NCBI GenBank assembly: GCA_025057415.1
Contig: JANWXI010000026.1
Location: forward strand, 1-32,267
Reading direction: 5' to 3'
Source of the DNA: Chitinophagales bacterium
GTDB taxonomy: Bacteria > Bacteroidota > Bacteroidia > Chitinophagales > LD1
DNA length: 32,267 nt
A model generated the notes under the pieces. That model had not been told where the DNA came from. It saw nothing but the letters and a program-made list of their open reading frames with translations, and did not search any database. Below are positions 1-8,475 of this stretch, in pieces (within the stretch, counting starts at the first letter, position 1; each line of letters begins with the position of its first letter). The position numbers and the translations under genes are program-made.

Positions 1-268
1 AAAGGCAGGCGACCCGCAAACAAACACATTAAATGAACCCAATCACTACCGTAAAAATTCCAACTACGCAAAAAAATTGCGTTGTAACTTAATAATTTGG
101 CTGTTGTAACCGCTAACTTTTGCTCAAGCTCTGAAACATCTCTATTTTTCTGCAATACTCTTTAAGCAGTTCGGCATACCACGAGCACATGCATCGTTTA
201 CTTTGTCAAAACACTTCCCATAAATTATACTCCGGTAACAATATGCCTACCTCAACAAAACTATCAGC
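1..268. other. gene-free window edge downstream of gldG
   Basis: This stretch lies downstream of the gldG stop and reaches the window edge. I see no convincing gene on either strand; the short open stretches on the minus strand are about 25 codons at most. It holds GCGACCCGCAAA (9-20) and CGCTAACTTTT (111-121). Both also occur, in the same order, at 17796-17848. Confidence 0.5.
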
Positions 269-2020
269 TCAGCGCACGTAGGTTTTTTTGCGCCACCAGT
301 TCCAAACAAAACCCGCTGCAACTATTAATAAAATGGGTGCGGCTACATTGATTAACTGCCACCGCAGTTTCTGCTCACCTGCTTTCAGGTGGTCCAGCAG
401 CCGTAGTTTCACTTCTTTGTTGCGGGTTTCAATAATGCCGCTGTTATCTGTCAGATACTCTATGCAGTTTAGGATAAAGTCCTTATTGGCAAACTGCTGT
501 CGGGTATAGGGATAGTAGCCGAGAGGGAATGCCGTGCTGTCGCTGCGTACTTCGTTTCGGATGATGTCGCCATCGCTGATGACAATCATTTTTGTTTCGG
601 GGCTTTGGTCTATAAAGCGAAGTTGCTCAATAGTGTCGGTAGCGGCAAGGTACTCGGTGCGCATACGGTTTTTGTAGCAGCTCTCAAACTTGCCTTCTAA
701 CAATACAGCTACGGGTAATTCTGACTGATTGTAATACGCCGGGTTGGGCTTCCCTTGCAATATGCCAAAGTGCACACGCGAGGGTGTGAGTTGTGCTTTG
801 GCGTTTTGTGTAGTATGCAGCAGGATGGTCTTGCGGATGCCGGCTTTTTTAATAGTGTCAATACTGCTGGCAAAGAAGGCAGCCACCGGGTCCAGATTGC
901 GGCTAATGGGGTGTGTATTGTCGCTCACCAGCAACGGAAAGTAGTACCACGAAAACATGCGCGTTTGCGGGGCATTGCCCATTTGCCCCACTACTAAAGG
1001 TATGGGGAGGTTGAGATTAATGTCCTGCAATATGTCGTTATTAATGCGCACACCATATTTAAAAAGCATATCCTCCAGGCCTAGTTCATTGGCCATTACA
1101 ACCTGCCCGGTAGGGTTGCCGCGTAAACTGTCCATGGTAGCGTTGGTGCCGTCAATCAGCCAAAGCACTTTACCGCCGCGCATTATATATTGGTCAATTT
1201 TGAATTTGTGTATTTCCTCTTTATCTTTTACCGGGTTGAGAAAAGAGAAGCGGGGCTTGGCGATAACAATGGCATCAAAGCGATCGGGGATGTAGTAGTT
1301 TTGTGTAATGTCAAAATCTTTCACTTCGTAGTGAAGTTGCTGAAGGGTTTGTTTGATATCGGCAAGCTCTATTTCACTCAGTTCTCCGTGGCCGCGCAGA
1401 AATCCTATACGCGGAGGGCGGTATTGTGTGAGTTTTTTTATGGCATTGGCAAATTTGTACTCCAGCAGGATGATAGAGTTGTTGATGATTTCCACCGGGG
1501 AGTAACCAATTTGGTTTTCTAATAACTGCACAGGCATTTCGCGCCCCCCGTAAGCGACTGTAGCGCCGGGAAAAATCAGTTGCTCTTTACTGTCGCTGTT
1601 GCTCACCGTGGTGAGGTTTGTGGGTTTTATGCCGCGGTTAATGAGGTCGGTGATAAGCGCTTTGCGCTCGTCAAGATTTTCCACGGCCATCGGGTCAATG
1701 AAGGTATATTGTATGTTGCTGCCTCCGTAAGCACGCAGTGCGTCCAGGGTGTGTCGCACACTCTCACGCAGGCGGGTAAAACCGGCGTTCAAATCTCCTG
1801 CCAGATACACTTTCACCGTTACCACATCTTTCAGCCCGCGCATCATCTTTTTGGTGGAGGGGGAAAGTGAGTAGCGCTTTTCAGACGTGAGGTCAAAGCG
1901 TTGATAAAAGAAATATCCGGCAATGTTGGCTAAAGCGATAATCAGCAACGCCAGCGACAACCGGATAAGCGCATAGCGCAACGGGGAAGAGGAACTATTG
2001 CCGCCTGCTGTGCTTCTCAT
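269..2020 (-). CDS. gldG: GldG-like gliding-associated ABC transporter accessory protein
   Basis: The 583-residue protein has an N-terminal membrane segment at about residues 15-40, a long soluble region, and a C-terminal membrane segment at about 557-577 just before a basic tail. This is the layout of GldG and the wider auxiliary-protein family of ABC-2 transporters. The mid-region contains a family-typical GHGELSE stretch after a predicted beta-strand. In Flavobacterium, GldA (ATPase), GldF (permease) and GldG form an ABC transporter required for gliding; the substrate is not established. gldF lies directly upstream on the same strand, 87 bp away, which supports the call. The ATPase gldA is not in the window and is often unlinked. 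The ATG at 2018-2020 places the first membrane segment near the N terminus. Presence of gldFG does not by itself show that the cell glides. Confidence 0.9.
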   Translation of the reverse strand: MRSTAGGNSSSSPLRYALIRLSLALLIIALANIAGYFFYQRFDLTSEKRYSLSPSTKKMMRGLKDVVTVKVYLAGDLNAGFTRLRESVRHTLDALRAYGGSNIQYTFIDPMAVENLDERKALITDLINRGIKPTNLTTVSNSDSKEQLIFPGATVAYGGREMPVQLLENQIGYSPVEIINNSIILLEYKFANAIKKLTQYRPPRIGFLRGHGELSEIELADIKQTLQQLHYEVKDFDITQNYYIPDRFDAIVIAKPRFSFLNPVKDKEEIHKFKIDQYIMRGGKVLWLIDGTNATMDSLRGNPTGQVVMANELGLEDMLFKYGVRINNDILQDINLNLPIPLVVGQMGNAPQTRMFSWYYFPLLVSDNTHPISRNLDPVAAFFASSIDTIKKAGIRKTILLHTTQNAKAQLTPSRVHFGILQGKPNPAYYNQSELPVAVLLEGKFESCYKNRMRTEYLAATDTIEQLRFIDQSPETKMIVISDGDIIRNEVRSDSTAFPLGYYPYTRQQFANKDFILNCIEYLTDNSGIIETRNKEVKLRLLDHLKAGEQKLRWQLINVAAPILLIVAAGFVWNWWRKKTYVR

Positions 2021-2107
2021 TTCGAATATTCTTTTATTTTAATATGAAGCCGAACAGATACGGTAACGCATAGCTGCGGGCTTCATCTGTTTGTTTTTAA
2101 AATCGTA

Positions 2108-2839
2108 TTACCATCTGCGACTGCTTAATGCCGTTTGTGTCAACAATAAGAAAAGGGCTATCATACTCAGGAAATATATCACATCGCGTGTATCTATCAC
2201 TCCTTTACCCATGGCGTTGTAGTGGGCGCTTAACCCGATGTACTCAACCCAGTAATCCAGTTTGCCGACAAAAGCGCCAAACTGCGCTATGTAATCAAAC
2301 GCCAGATACAGAAAAAAACACAAAAATACTCCTGCTATAAATGCCACAATCTGGTTAGCCGTAATAGACGAGCAAAAGATACCTATTGCCGTAAACACTG
2401 CACCCAAAAACAACAACCCGAAATAACTTCCGGCTATGCCGCCCGCATCAATGTTCCCTACGGGCTTGGCGAGCAAATACAGCGTAACCACATACACGAG
2501 CGTAGGAAATATAGCCACCGTTACGAGCGTGAGCGCGGCTAAATATTTACCTGCAATAATTTGCATTTCGGTGACGGGGCGTGTGTAGAGCAGTTCTATG
2601 GTGCCTGTGCTAATTTCTTCTGCAAACGAGCGCATGGTAATGGCGGGTATCAGAAAAATAAGTACATACGGGGCTATGTAGAAAAATGAGTCCATCGTAG
2701 CATATCCGTATGTGAGAATGCTTGTATCGGGAAACACCCAGATAAACAACCCCAGTACGAGCAGAAACACCACGATAGCCAGGTAACCAATCAGCGACCC
2801 GAAAAATTGCTGTATCTCTTTGCGGTAAATTGCCCACAT
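2108..2839 (-). CDS. gldF: GldF-like ABC-2 type permease
   Basis: This is a six-helix ABC-2 family permease of 243 residues, the usual GldF length. The frame is open to a TTG at 2857, but I take the ATG at 2837-2839. Starting there gives MWAIYRKEIQQFF, which matches the cytoplasmic start typical of GldF (short basic-acidic helix, then SLIGYLAI). The TRPVTEMQIIAGKY stretch after the second helix is the cytoplasmic loop that contacts the ATPase in this family. It is the membrane channel subunit of the putative GldAFG transporter and precedes gldG on the minus strand, so the two are probably co-transcribed. No Shine-Dalgarno sequence is seen, as is usual in this phylum. Confidence 0.9.
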   Translation of the reverse strand: MWAIYRKEIQQFFGSLIGYLAIVVFLLVLGLFIWVFPDTSILTYGYATMDSFFYIAPYVLIFLIPAITMRSFAEEISTGTIELLYTRPVTEMQIIAGKYLAALTLVTVAIFPTLVYVVTLYLLAKPVGNIDAGGIAGSYFGLLFLGAVFTAIGIFCSSITANQIVAFIAGVFLCFFLYLAFDYIAQFGAFVGKLDYWVEYIGLSAHYNAMGKGVIDTRDVIYFLSMIALFLLLTQTALSSRRW

Positions 2840-2960
2840 GGGTGGCGAAGATAGCAATAGCGCGATAGTTTATACCTTTTGCACCGCGCGGGGAGTTAGT
2901 GGCGGGGTCAGGGCGATACAACAGGTCGTTCAATCAGTAAAAAAAGTTTATGCGAAATGA

Positions 2961-3671
2961 TTACCGCATGTTGTGAAATACGTGACTTACGTCATCGTCT
3001 TCTTCAATTTTTTCAATGAGTTTTATGACTTCTTCTGCCTGCTCATCCGTGAGCCCTTCTTTGTAAAAATCCGGTATTTTTTCGTATCCGCTTTCCAGCA
3101 CCTCAATTCCTTTTTCTTCCAGCGCTTTCGATAATTTGCCGAAATCCACAAAATCGCAGTAAGCAATTACAATGTCGTCCTCGCATTGCATATCGGTAAG
3201 GCCGGCATCAATCAATTCTAATTCTAATTCATCCAGCGCCAGCTTGCCTTTGTTGAATTTAAATGTGGCTTTTTTCTTAAACATATATTCCACCGAGCCA
3301 CTGGTGCTGAGCGCGCCACCGAGTTTGTTGAAATAGCTGCGGATGTTTGCCACGGTGCGCGTCGGGTTATCAGTTTGCGTATCAATAATGATAGCTACAC
3401 CGTGTGGTGCATAGCCCTCGTAGGTGATTTCTTCGTAGTCCTTTTCTTCTTTACTGCTGGCGCGTTTGATGGCTGCCTCTACGCGGTCTTTGGGCATGTT
3501 GGCAGCTTTGGCGTTTTGTATAGCTGCGCGCAGCCGGGCGTTCGTATCGGGATTGGGCCCGCCCAGTTTTACGCTTATAGCTATCTCGCGCCCGATGCGG
3601 GTAAAGGCCTTGGCCATGGCGCCCCAGCGCTTAAATTTTCGCTCTTTGCGGTACTCAAATGCACGACCCAT
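2961..3671 (-). CDS. yebC: YebC/PmpR family regulator or translation factor
   Basis: The 236-residue protein has the full YebC/TACO1 length and fold signals. The N-terminal MGRAFEYRKERKFKRWG is the form typical of Bacteroidota in place of the MAGHSKW of proteobacteria. It is followed by AIQNAKAANMPKDRVEAAIKRA, the conserved helical domain, and by ITYEGYAPHGVAIIID and LGGALSTSGSVEYMF, the conserved middle domain. YebC proteins were long annotated as DNA-binding regulators; work on relatives also supports a role in ribosomal translation of difficult sequences, so the role here is open. It stands alone between the gliding genes and the glycosyltransferase operon. The acidic tail (EEDDDVSHVFHNMR) is normal for the family. 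Confidence 0.93.
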   Translation of the reverse strand: MGRAFEYRKERKFKRWGAMAKAFTRIGREIAISVKLGGPNPDTNARLRAAIQNAKAANMPKDRVEAAIKRASSKEEKDYEEITYEGYAPHGVAIIIDTQTDNPTRTVANIRSYFNKLGGALSTSGSVEYMFKKKATFKFNKGKLALDELELELIDAGLTDMQCEDDIVIAYCDFVDFGKLSKALEEKGIEVLESGYEKIPDFYKEGLTDEQAEEVIKLIEKIEEDDDVSHVFHNMR

Positions 3672-3789
3672 ACATCCGGTTTTGCCGCGCTAAGTTAATG
3701 CGCTTGCGCGAATGAAAAATACGCAACCCGAAACGCCTTTTCGTGCTAATGCTGAAATCTCTGCTTTTGAAAACTGAGGGGAGTATCGT

Positions 3790-3810
3790 TTAAAATGATT
3801 TTCATTTTAA
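3790..3810. repeat. AT-rich perfect inverted repeat
   Basis: TTAAAATGA and TCATTTTAA form a perfect 9-bp inverted repeat around a TTT spacer. It lies 22 bp past the stop of the glycosyltransferase at 3833 and about 120 bp upstream of yebC, both on the minus strand. It lacks a following T-run on the minus strand, so it is a weak terminator candidate. A protein-binding palindrome for yebC is the alternative. Confidence 0.4.
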
Positions 3811-3832
3811 TAGTATGAAAAACCCTCCTGCA

Positions 3833-4885
3833 TCAGGCCTCGGAAGGAGACAGCGTAATCTCCTCGAGCTGTTCATTCGCCAGCCCCCAGTCCGGCGGGT
3901 TAATATCGTACCGGGTAATTCCCTCTTTTTTCATCTGCAGTGTGGCGCGCACCACAAGCCACCAATCGAGGCCCGGCTTTTTTATTAAAAAGCGAAGTGT
4001 GCTCAGGTCATCCTGTAGGGTTTCCCATCCGTCGCTGTGATGGATGTGGTAAACGCACTCATACCATTCAAAAATTTCCTGTTTCATGCCTGCCAGATGG
4101 GCTGCATAAAGCGCCAGTGTATCTACGTGAATGGAGTACATGTCTAACTCGGCATAACCATCAATCTGTAACCAGGCGTTTTTGTGCATAAGGGTAAAAT
4201 CACCGCAAGCCATGGTGTCAAGCTGCAGCAGGTCGTACATTTTACCTTGCTGCAGGCGGTCGTACCAACCCCAGGGGATATCGAGCAGTTTGGTGAGGCG
4301 TTTAAACCGATAGAGGTAATCGGGAATGCCGCGCACATGTTTCAAATGGCGGTTTTTGCCGAGCCGCTTGAGGGGGTGTTGGGCTGCGTATTGCAACTGT
4401 TCACTAACACTCGTTAGTTTCAGCACATCATCGGGTATATCGAGGCGGTTGGCGCGATAAAATGTATCGCTGCGAAAATCACGACGGGCGATTCGGTCAA
4501 AGCAAGCATCGCTGAAGAGAATGTCCACATTGGTACAGAGTACAAACTCACCGCATGCCCGCCGTATGCCAACATTTTTGGCGCTCATCTGAAAGAGCGG
4601 TATCTGTTCGCTCATCCACCTGCGGCGGTGCAGCGCTTCGGGCACGATGATGTACCTTATCGTGAGGAAATCGCCCGGCTGGGGTGCAGGTAACACTTCG
4701 CGCAAAGGGGGACTTGCAGCAGGCGGGTTCCACTCCACGATGATGAGTTCACACGCCATGCGGCATCGTCTGGTATGATACAGCAATCCGTTTACGAACG
4801 CGCGGGTGCGCCCGAGCATGTCTCCGCCGTGCCGGTCGTTGCGCGTGGTTACCACAATGCTCAGGTAGGGCGTTTGTACACTCAT
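3833..4885 (-). CDS. GT2-like glycosyltransferase, second of a tandem pair
   Basis: This 350-residue soluble protein has a GT-A type glycosyltransferase layout. It opens with a beta-strand and RND motif (residues 8-17, SIVVTTRND, then HGGD). It continues with LIIVEWNP (48-54), AKNVGIRRA (102-110), TNVDILF (118-124, in the position of the DXD-type metal and nucleotide-sugar site), CGDFTLM (227-233), HVDT (253-256) and YHIHH (279-283). It ends with DWGL...EEITL. Each of these motifs recurs at nearly the same position in the gene at 4882-5925, so the two are paralogues. Their start and stop overlap by 4 bp (ATGA), implying translational coupling. No membrane segment or signal peptide is seen. 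Donor and acceptor cannot be read from the sequence; decoration of a surface glycan is the likely role from the operon context. Confidence 0.75.
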   Translation of the reverse strand: MSVQTPYLSIVVTTRNDRHGGDMLGRTRAFVNGLLYHTRRCRMACELIIVEWNPPAASPPLREVLPAPQPGDFLTIRYIIVPEALHRRRWMSEQIPLFQMSAKNVGIRRACGEFVLCTNVDILFSDACFDRIARRDFRSDTFYRANRLDIPDDVLKLTSVSEQLQYAAQHPLKRLGKNRHLKHVRGIPDYLYRFKRLTKLLDIPWGWYDRLQQGKMYDLLQLDTMACGDFTLMHKNAWLQIDGYAELDMYSIHVDTLALYAAHLAGMKQEIFEWYECVYHIHHSDGWETLQDDLSTLRFLIKKPGLDWWLVVRATLQMKKEGITRYDINPPDWGLANEQLEEITLSPSEA

Positions 4886-5925
4886 ATAGTAATTTCATTT
4901 AATGTAACATCGCCCAGCCCCCAGTTTTCCGGATTGTTGTTGAGCGACTTACGGAATTGCACCATCTCGTTGCCTTCGCTTACCAGCCGGCTGTACATCA
5001 ATTCCATATCGGCATTGTACGCACCAAAGTCAAAACGGCGGTCGTGCTCCTGATGATACACCACATAAGGGAATGTAACCTGCCTCAACCCGCTTACGGC
5101 TGTCATCACTAAGTGCAGGGAGTCAGTGTGGGTGCTTATCCAGGTATCTTCGGGATAACCGCGCCCAGCCATCCATGCCTCTTTGCTCATCAGCATAAAG
5201 TCGCCACCTGCGTTGCAAAACCAGCGAAACGTAAACAACTCGTTGGTGTGCGGTATGCCGAGGTGCCTTAAAATACCTCTTAACGGGAAAACCGCTTTGA
5301 AAAACAAACCCCGCAACCAATTGTACATTTGTAAATAACGAAGTTTTATCACAAACGGCAAACGGCTGTTGTCATCATACGTGCCCCCCTGCAAAAAAAA
5401 GCGAAAAACGCTTTTGCGAATTTTCTCAAGCAACAGATTGGGGTTATCGTGAAATACCAGCGGGCTTTCGCTGCGAAAATCTACCCGGGCGGCTCTGTAA
5501 AATGCGTTGTGCTGAAGGGGTGTATGTGCAATGCAGGCAAATATTCCGGGGTCAAAGAGCACATCGGCATTGGTGGCAAGCACAAAACTACCCCGCGCCC
5601 TTCGGATGCCGATGTTTTTGGCAACAAACTCAATGAGCGGCACTGGCTTGCGCACATCTGCGTGGAGAATTTTTTCGTGTTCTTCAGGCGGTACATCAAT
5701 CACGCGGATACACACCCGGTCGTTCATTTTAGGGAACTCTACCATTTCATAGATGGCTGGCCGGTGGGGCAATGGGTTGTAGTTTACAAGTACAATCTCA
5801 GAGGGAATGTTGTACCGTGTGAGCCAGTAATGCAGCCAGTGCAGCGTGTTGTAGAGACGGGCGTTGAAATCACCGCCGTAGTTGTCGTTGCGACCTGTGA
5901 GTATTACGCTCAGTTTTTTTTCCAT
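4882..5925 (-). CDS. GT2-like glycosyltransferase, first of a tandem pair
   Basis: This 347-residue protein is a paralogue of its downstream neighbour. It shows GRNDNYGGD (residues 11-19), EIVLVNYNP (43-51), AKNIGIRRARG (102-112), TNADVLF (118-124, the DXD-like site), AGGDFMLM (239-246), HTDS (266-269), YHQEH (290-294) and a C-terminal NWGL...NEITI. The conserved C-terminal NWGL-x-EIT motif is shared by both copies and is not a general GT2 motif, so it may define this subfamily. The start overlaps the end of the SGNH gene by 16 bp and the stop overlaps the next start by 4 bp. The two copies differ most in residues 140-225, which could carry acceptor specificity. Cytoplasmic; substrate unknown. 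Confidence 0.75.
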   Translation of the reverse strand: MEKKLSVILTGRNDNYGGDFNARLYNTLHWLHYWLTRYNIPSEIVLVNYNPLPHRPAIYEMVEFPKMNDRVCIRVIDVPPEEHEKILHADVRKPVPLIEFVAKNIGIRRARGSFVLATNADVLFDPGIFACIAHTPLQHNAFYRAARVDFRSESPLVFHDNPNLLLEKIRKSVFRFFLQGGTYDDNSRLPFVIKLRYLQMYNWLRGLFFKAVFPLRGILRHLGIPHTNELFTFRWFCNAGGDFMLMSKEAWMAGRGYPEDTWISTHTDSLHLVMTAVSGLRQVTFPYVVYHQEHDRRFDFGAYNADMELMYSRLVSEGNEMVQFRKSLNNNPENWGLGDVTLNEITI

Positions 5926-7226
5926 TCCCCGCGGATGATTTTCTCCAAAAAATCGGCATAGGCGCGATGACCGGCTTCATTAAAGTGCCCGTCTTCTGTT
6001 TTGTAGTGTGCCGGAGTAATCTCTTGAGGCACTAAGAAAGGAATTTGCCGCGAGAGTCCCCTGTAATGCGCGGGGTTGCTCAACCTGCGCAAGGGCAGTA
6101 ACTCGGGAATAAAAACAAACTCGCAACGCGCTCCGTGGCTTTGTGCCAGCGTTGCGATTTGCGGTAATACGTCATTGGCGGTGGGTGTTTTTCTTTTTAA
6201 GGCGATGGAGCGTTCAAAGTATTCATCAAAACCTATTGGGTTGGTATGAAGAAGGTCTGATTTGGCAAGAACTTTCCACAACAGTGTGCTCAGCGCCGTG
6301 GTGGCGCTAAGTTTGTTGAACAGCGTGCGCAGCGGTATGTAGCTACATGCCATGGCAAAACGATAGGCACTATCAGCGCTGCGAAGGTAACAGTGCTGCG
6401 GGTGCGATATGATGTTGCCGGCGTTTGTGGCATAAAACAATGGTTGGTACGGCTCCGGTGTGCGGTCAAAGTAAATCACATCGTTGCCGCTGTAAAAATT
6501 GACAATTACCACATCGGGTTTCAGGACGGGGATGTATCGTTTTGCAATCATCAGGTACTGCGCCGGGTCGGCTCCGCTGATGCCGGTGTTGTAAACTGCG
6601 TAGCCGCGCGCGAGTAAACAGTCGGCAAAAGAACCGGTGATGTTATGGGCAGAGTGTCCCCAGGTAAAGGAGTCGCCCAGCAGTAGTATTTTTTTTGCAC
6701 CGGGATATGGCTTAAATGCAATGCTGCGGAAACCGTCTTCGTTAACAGGATGCTGCACATATGCTATCAGCGCTTTCTCCAGCTCACTCATATTTACTTT
6801 GCTTTTCAGGGTATGGTAGCGTGTGCTGAGTTCGTTTTTTACCAAGCCGTGTATCACAAGCAGCATTTCGTAATGCAGCGAGTAAACTTCGTGTACCTGC
6901 CACGGTAATGTGCTGCGGTCTGTTGTATAATGTCGGTTATCGCACTCTGCGCCAATCACCGAGTCAATCCAAAGGCGAGCCGCCGGGTGGATTTTAAAAA
7001 CGCCTTCGCTATCTGCCGCAAAACCATGCAATGCCCGCAGCGTATCGGGGTTTATTTCTTTTATCCAGGGCGAGTAAATGTACTTGCCCGGTTTAAAACC
7101 ACAACAGCGGAGCGCCACTTCTGCTGCTAAAAGCGCTGCTACCGTTACTACAACACTAACGAACAGTTTGCGAAACACGCCGCAATATATGCCTCGCACG
7201 CACAATCGTACAAAATTCAATAGCAC
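5910..7226 (-). CDS. membrane-anchored SGNH/GDSL-family hydrolase or acyl esterase
   Basis: The 438-residue protein has one N-terminal membrane anchor at about residues 20-38, so the domain probably faces the periplasm. SGNH blocks are visible: GDSFTWG (184-190, nucleophile Ser186), NTGISGADPAQY (213-224, Gly block), SGND (246-249, Asn block), and DGHFNEAGH (412-420, Asp/His block). The GDSFTWG form with a late DxH-N-x-x-GH resembles the AlgJ/AlgX-like and DHHW-type branches that add or remove acyl groups on glycans. That function is an inference. The frame starts at a GTG at 7226 with no in-frame ATG near it; a TTG two codons on is an alternative. It is the first gene of a three-gene operon with two glycosyltransferases. 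A modification enzyme for the glycan they make is the simplest reading. Confidence 0.78.
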   Translation of the reverse strand: MLLNFVRLCVRGIYCGVFRKLFVSVVVTVAALLAAEVALRCCGFKPGKYIYSPWIKEINPDTLRALHGFAADSEGVFKIHPAARLWIDSVIGAECDNRHYTTDRSTLPWQVHEVYSLHYEMLLVIHGLVKNELSTRYHTLKSKVNMSELEKALIAYVQHPVNEDGFRSIAFKPYPGAKKILLLGDSFTWGHSAHNITGSFADCLLARGYAVYNTGISGADPAQYLMIAKRYIPVLKPDVVIVNFYSGNDVIYFDRTPEPYQPLFYATNAGNIISHPQHCYLRSADSAYRFAMACSYIPLRTLFNKLSATTALSTLLWKVLAKSDLLHTNPIGFDEYFERSIALKRKTPTANDVLPQIATLAQSHGARCEFVFIPELLPLRRLSNPAHYRGLSRQIPFLVPQEITPAHYKTEDGHFNEAGHRAYADFLEKIIRGEWKKN

Positions 7227-7541
7227 GGCTTATGTTATTTGGCTATACATTATATTTTTTCTAAATACGTTTTGCCGGATTATCGCTGTGATTTGAACCT
7301 TCACAATAATCGGGATGGTGATGAATTTATTCGCATAAGCAAGTTTGGCGTTCGTTGGTATGAAAAACTAAGTACTGAAAATGCAACACAGAAATTCAGA
7401 ACCGTAACACAAACGCATAAAAACTATAGCGAGCGGCAAAAACGTTAATCTCTGACGCACTGAGAAGAAAAGAAAAAGCCCGCCTGCGTGAGCAGGGGGC
7501 TTTGTTCAACCCTAAAACCCTTCCCGAAAGATACATCGGGA
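7227..7541. other. intergenic region between SGNH operon and hsp20
   Basis: About 315 bp without a gene. It must hold the promoter of the SGNH-glycosyltransferase operon, although I cannot pick a convincing -33/-7 pair. It also holds the terminator of hsp20 at 7467-7501. The short plus-strand frames here have no protein-like features. Confidence 0.5.
7467..7501 (-). terminator. rho-independent terminator of hsp20
   Basis: Read on the minus strand, AGCCC plus CCTGC pairs with GCAGG plus GGGCT (one bulged C) around a TCAC loop. A TTTTTCTTTTC run follows. It lies 40 bp past the hsp20 stop. Confidence 0.8.
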
Positions 7542-7991
7542 TTATGATATAGTTACCTCAAACGCTGTACCATTCTTGGCTTCTTCGCGTTTGGGCAATG
7601 TAATTTTCAGGATGCCGTTTTCATAAGCTCCTGATATTCTAGTTGTTTCAACGGTTTTGGGCAGGGTGAAACTACGGGTGAAGGATGACATGTTAAACTC
7701 CCGGCGGGTGTACTTTTCATCAGACATTTCTGTCTCATTTTTTGTAACTGCCGAGATGTTCAGCAAGTTACCCTCAACTTTCACACTGAAATCTTCTTTT
7801 TTAAATCCCGGCGCTGCAACCTCAATCACGTAGCTGTCGTTGGTGTCTTTGATGTTTACCAGAGCCGGTGTTTTAAAAAACTCGCGGTGTGCGAAAGTGG
7901 GAAACTCGCTTTCAAAGAAGCTGTCAATAAAGCTGCTGATGCTTGGGAATGTTAAACGTCCGGTGTCGGGTTTTACAGTTACGAGTGTCAT
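7542..7991 (-). CDS. Hsp20/alpha-crystallin small heat-shock protein
   Basis: The 149-residue protein has the normal length for a bacterial small heat-shock protein. An N-terminal arm rich in Phe and Ser (about residues 15-45) precedes the alpha-crystallin domain (about 46-140). In that domain VAAPGFKKEDFSVKVEGNLL and the closing ENGILKITLPK strand are diagnostic. The family forms oligomers that hold unfolding proteins for refolding by Hsp70 and ClpB. A short C-terminal extension follows, but the usual I-x-I/V tail motif is only loosely matched (FEVTIS). It is monocistronic and ends in a strong terminator. Upstream there is a short symmetric TTGC-AAA-GCAA (about 8027-8040) that might be regulatory; no known heat-shock operator such as CIRCE is seen. 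Confidence 0.93.
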   Translation of the reverse strand: MTLVTVKPDTGRLTFPSISSFIDSFFESEFPTFAHREFFKTPALVNIKDTNDSYVIEVAAPGFKKEDFSVKVEGNLLNISAVTKNETEMSDEKYTRREFNMSSFTRSFTLPKTVETTRISGAYENGILKITLPKREEAKNGTAFEVTIS

Positions 7992-8475
7992 AGTTGTATG
8001 TTTTTTGGGTTAACTAATCGGTTTACGCAATTTGCTTTGCAACTCAAGTGCCATTGAATTGTTTCGGAAAAAATAGCAGAAGATGGAAATTTTAATGTGA
8101 CAATTTGGCTGGCTTGTTGTGTTTCTTCTTTCTATTTTGAATTTTTTTTTGTGGGATTTCTTTGGTCTTACTTTCCTTTAGTGTTTATTCATTTACCTTT
8201 TGCTTTAATCTTTCTTGCTTTCAGAACACGTTGCGGATGTGCCCCATCATTTTATTGGAATATAATAAGTTGTATGATTGTTGTAAAAATTTTAATACTC
8301 CAACTTTTGTTTTGATGAGCTTGGTTTAGAGGTTAACCTTTTGATTGTGAATTACCATCAAAACATGTTTACATAAAAATAAAAGAATTATAAAGAACAA
8401 TGTAAGACCCAGCATCTATGCAGCGCCAAGGTATTATGGTAATAGTTTCATAATGTTGGTTATTTTTACCACACC
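7992..8475. other. AT-rich intergenic region between divergent hsp20 and desaturase
   Basis: About 484 bp between divergently transcribed genes, strongly T-rich on the plus strand at 8095-8330. One 72-codon frame (8097-8315, GTG start) exists, but its Phe/Leu/Ile-heavy translation only reflects the T-richness, so I do not call it. Promoters for hsp20 and the desaturase should be here. TATTTTTA just before the desaturase ATG resembles the -7 element, but no TTG lies at the right distance. Confidence 0.5.

Noticed and set aside
8097-8315. A 72-codon hydrophobic frame upstream of the desaturase
   Set aside because: It needs a GTG start, is dominated by Phe from a T-rich tract, and has no supporting context.
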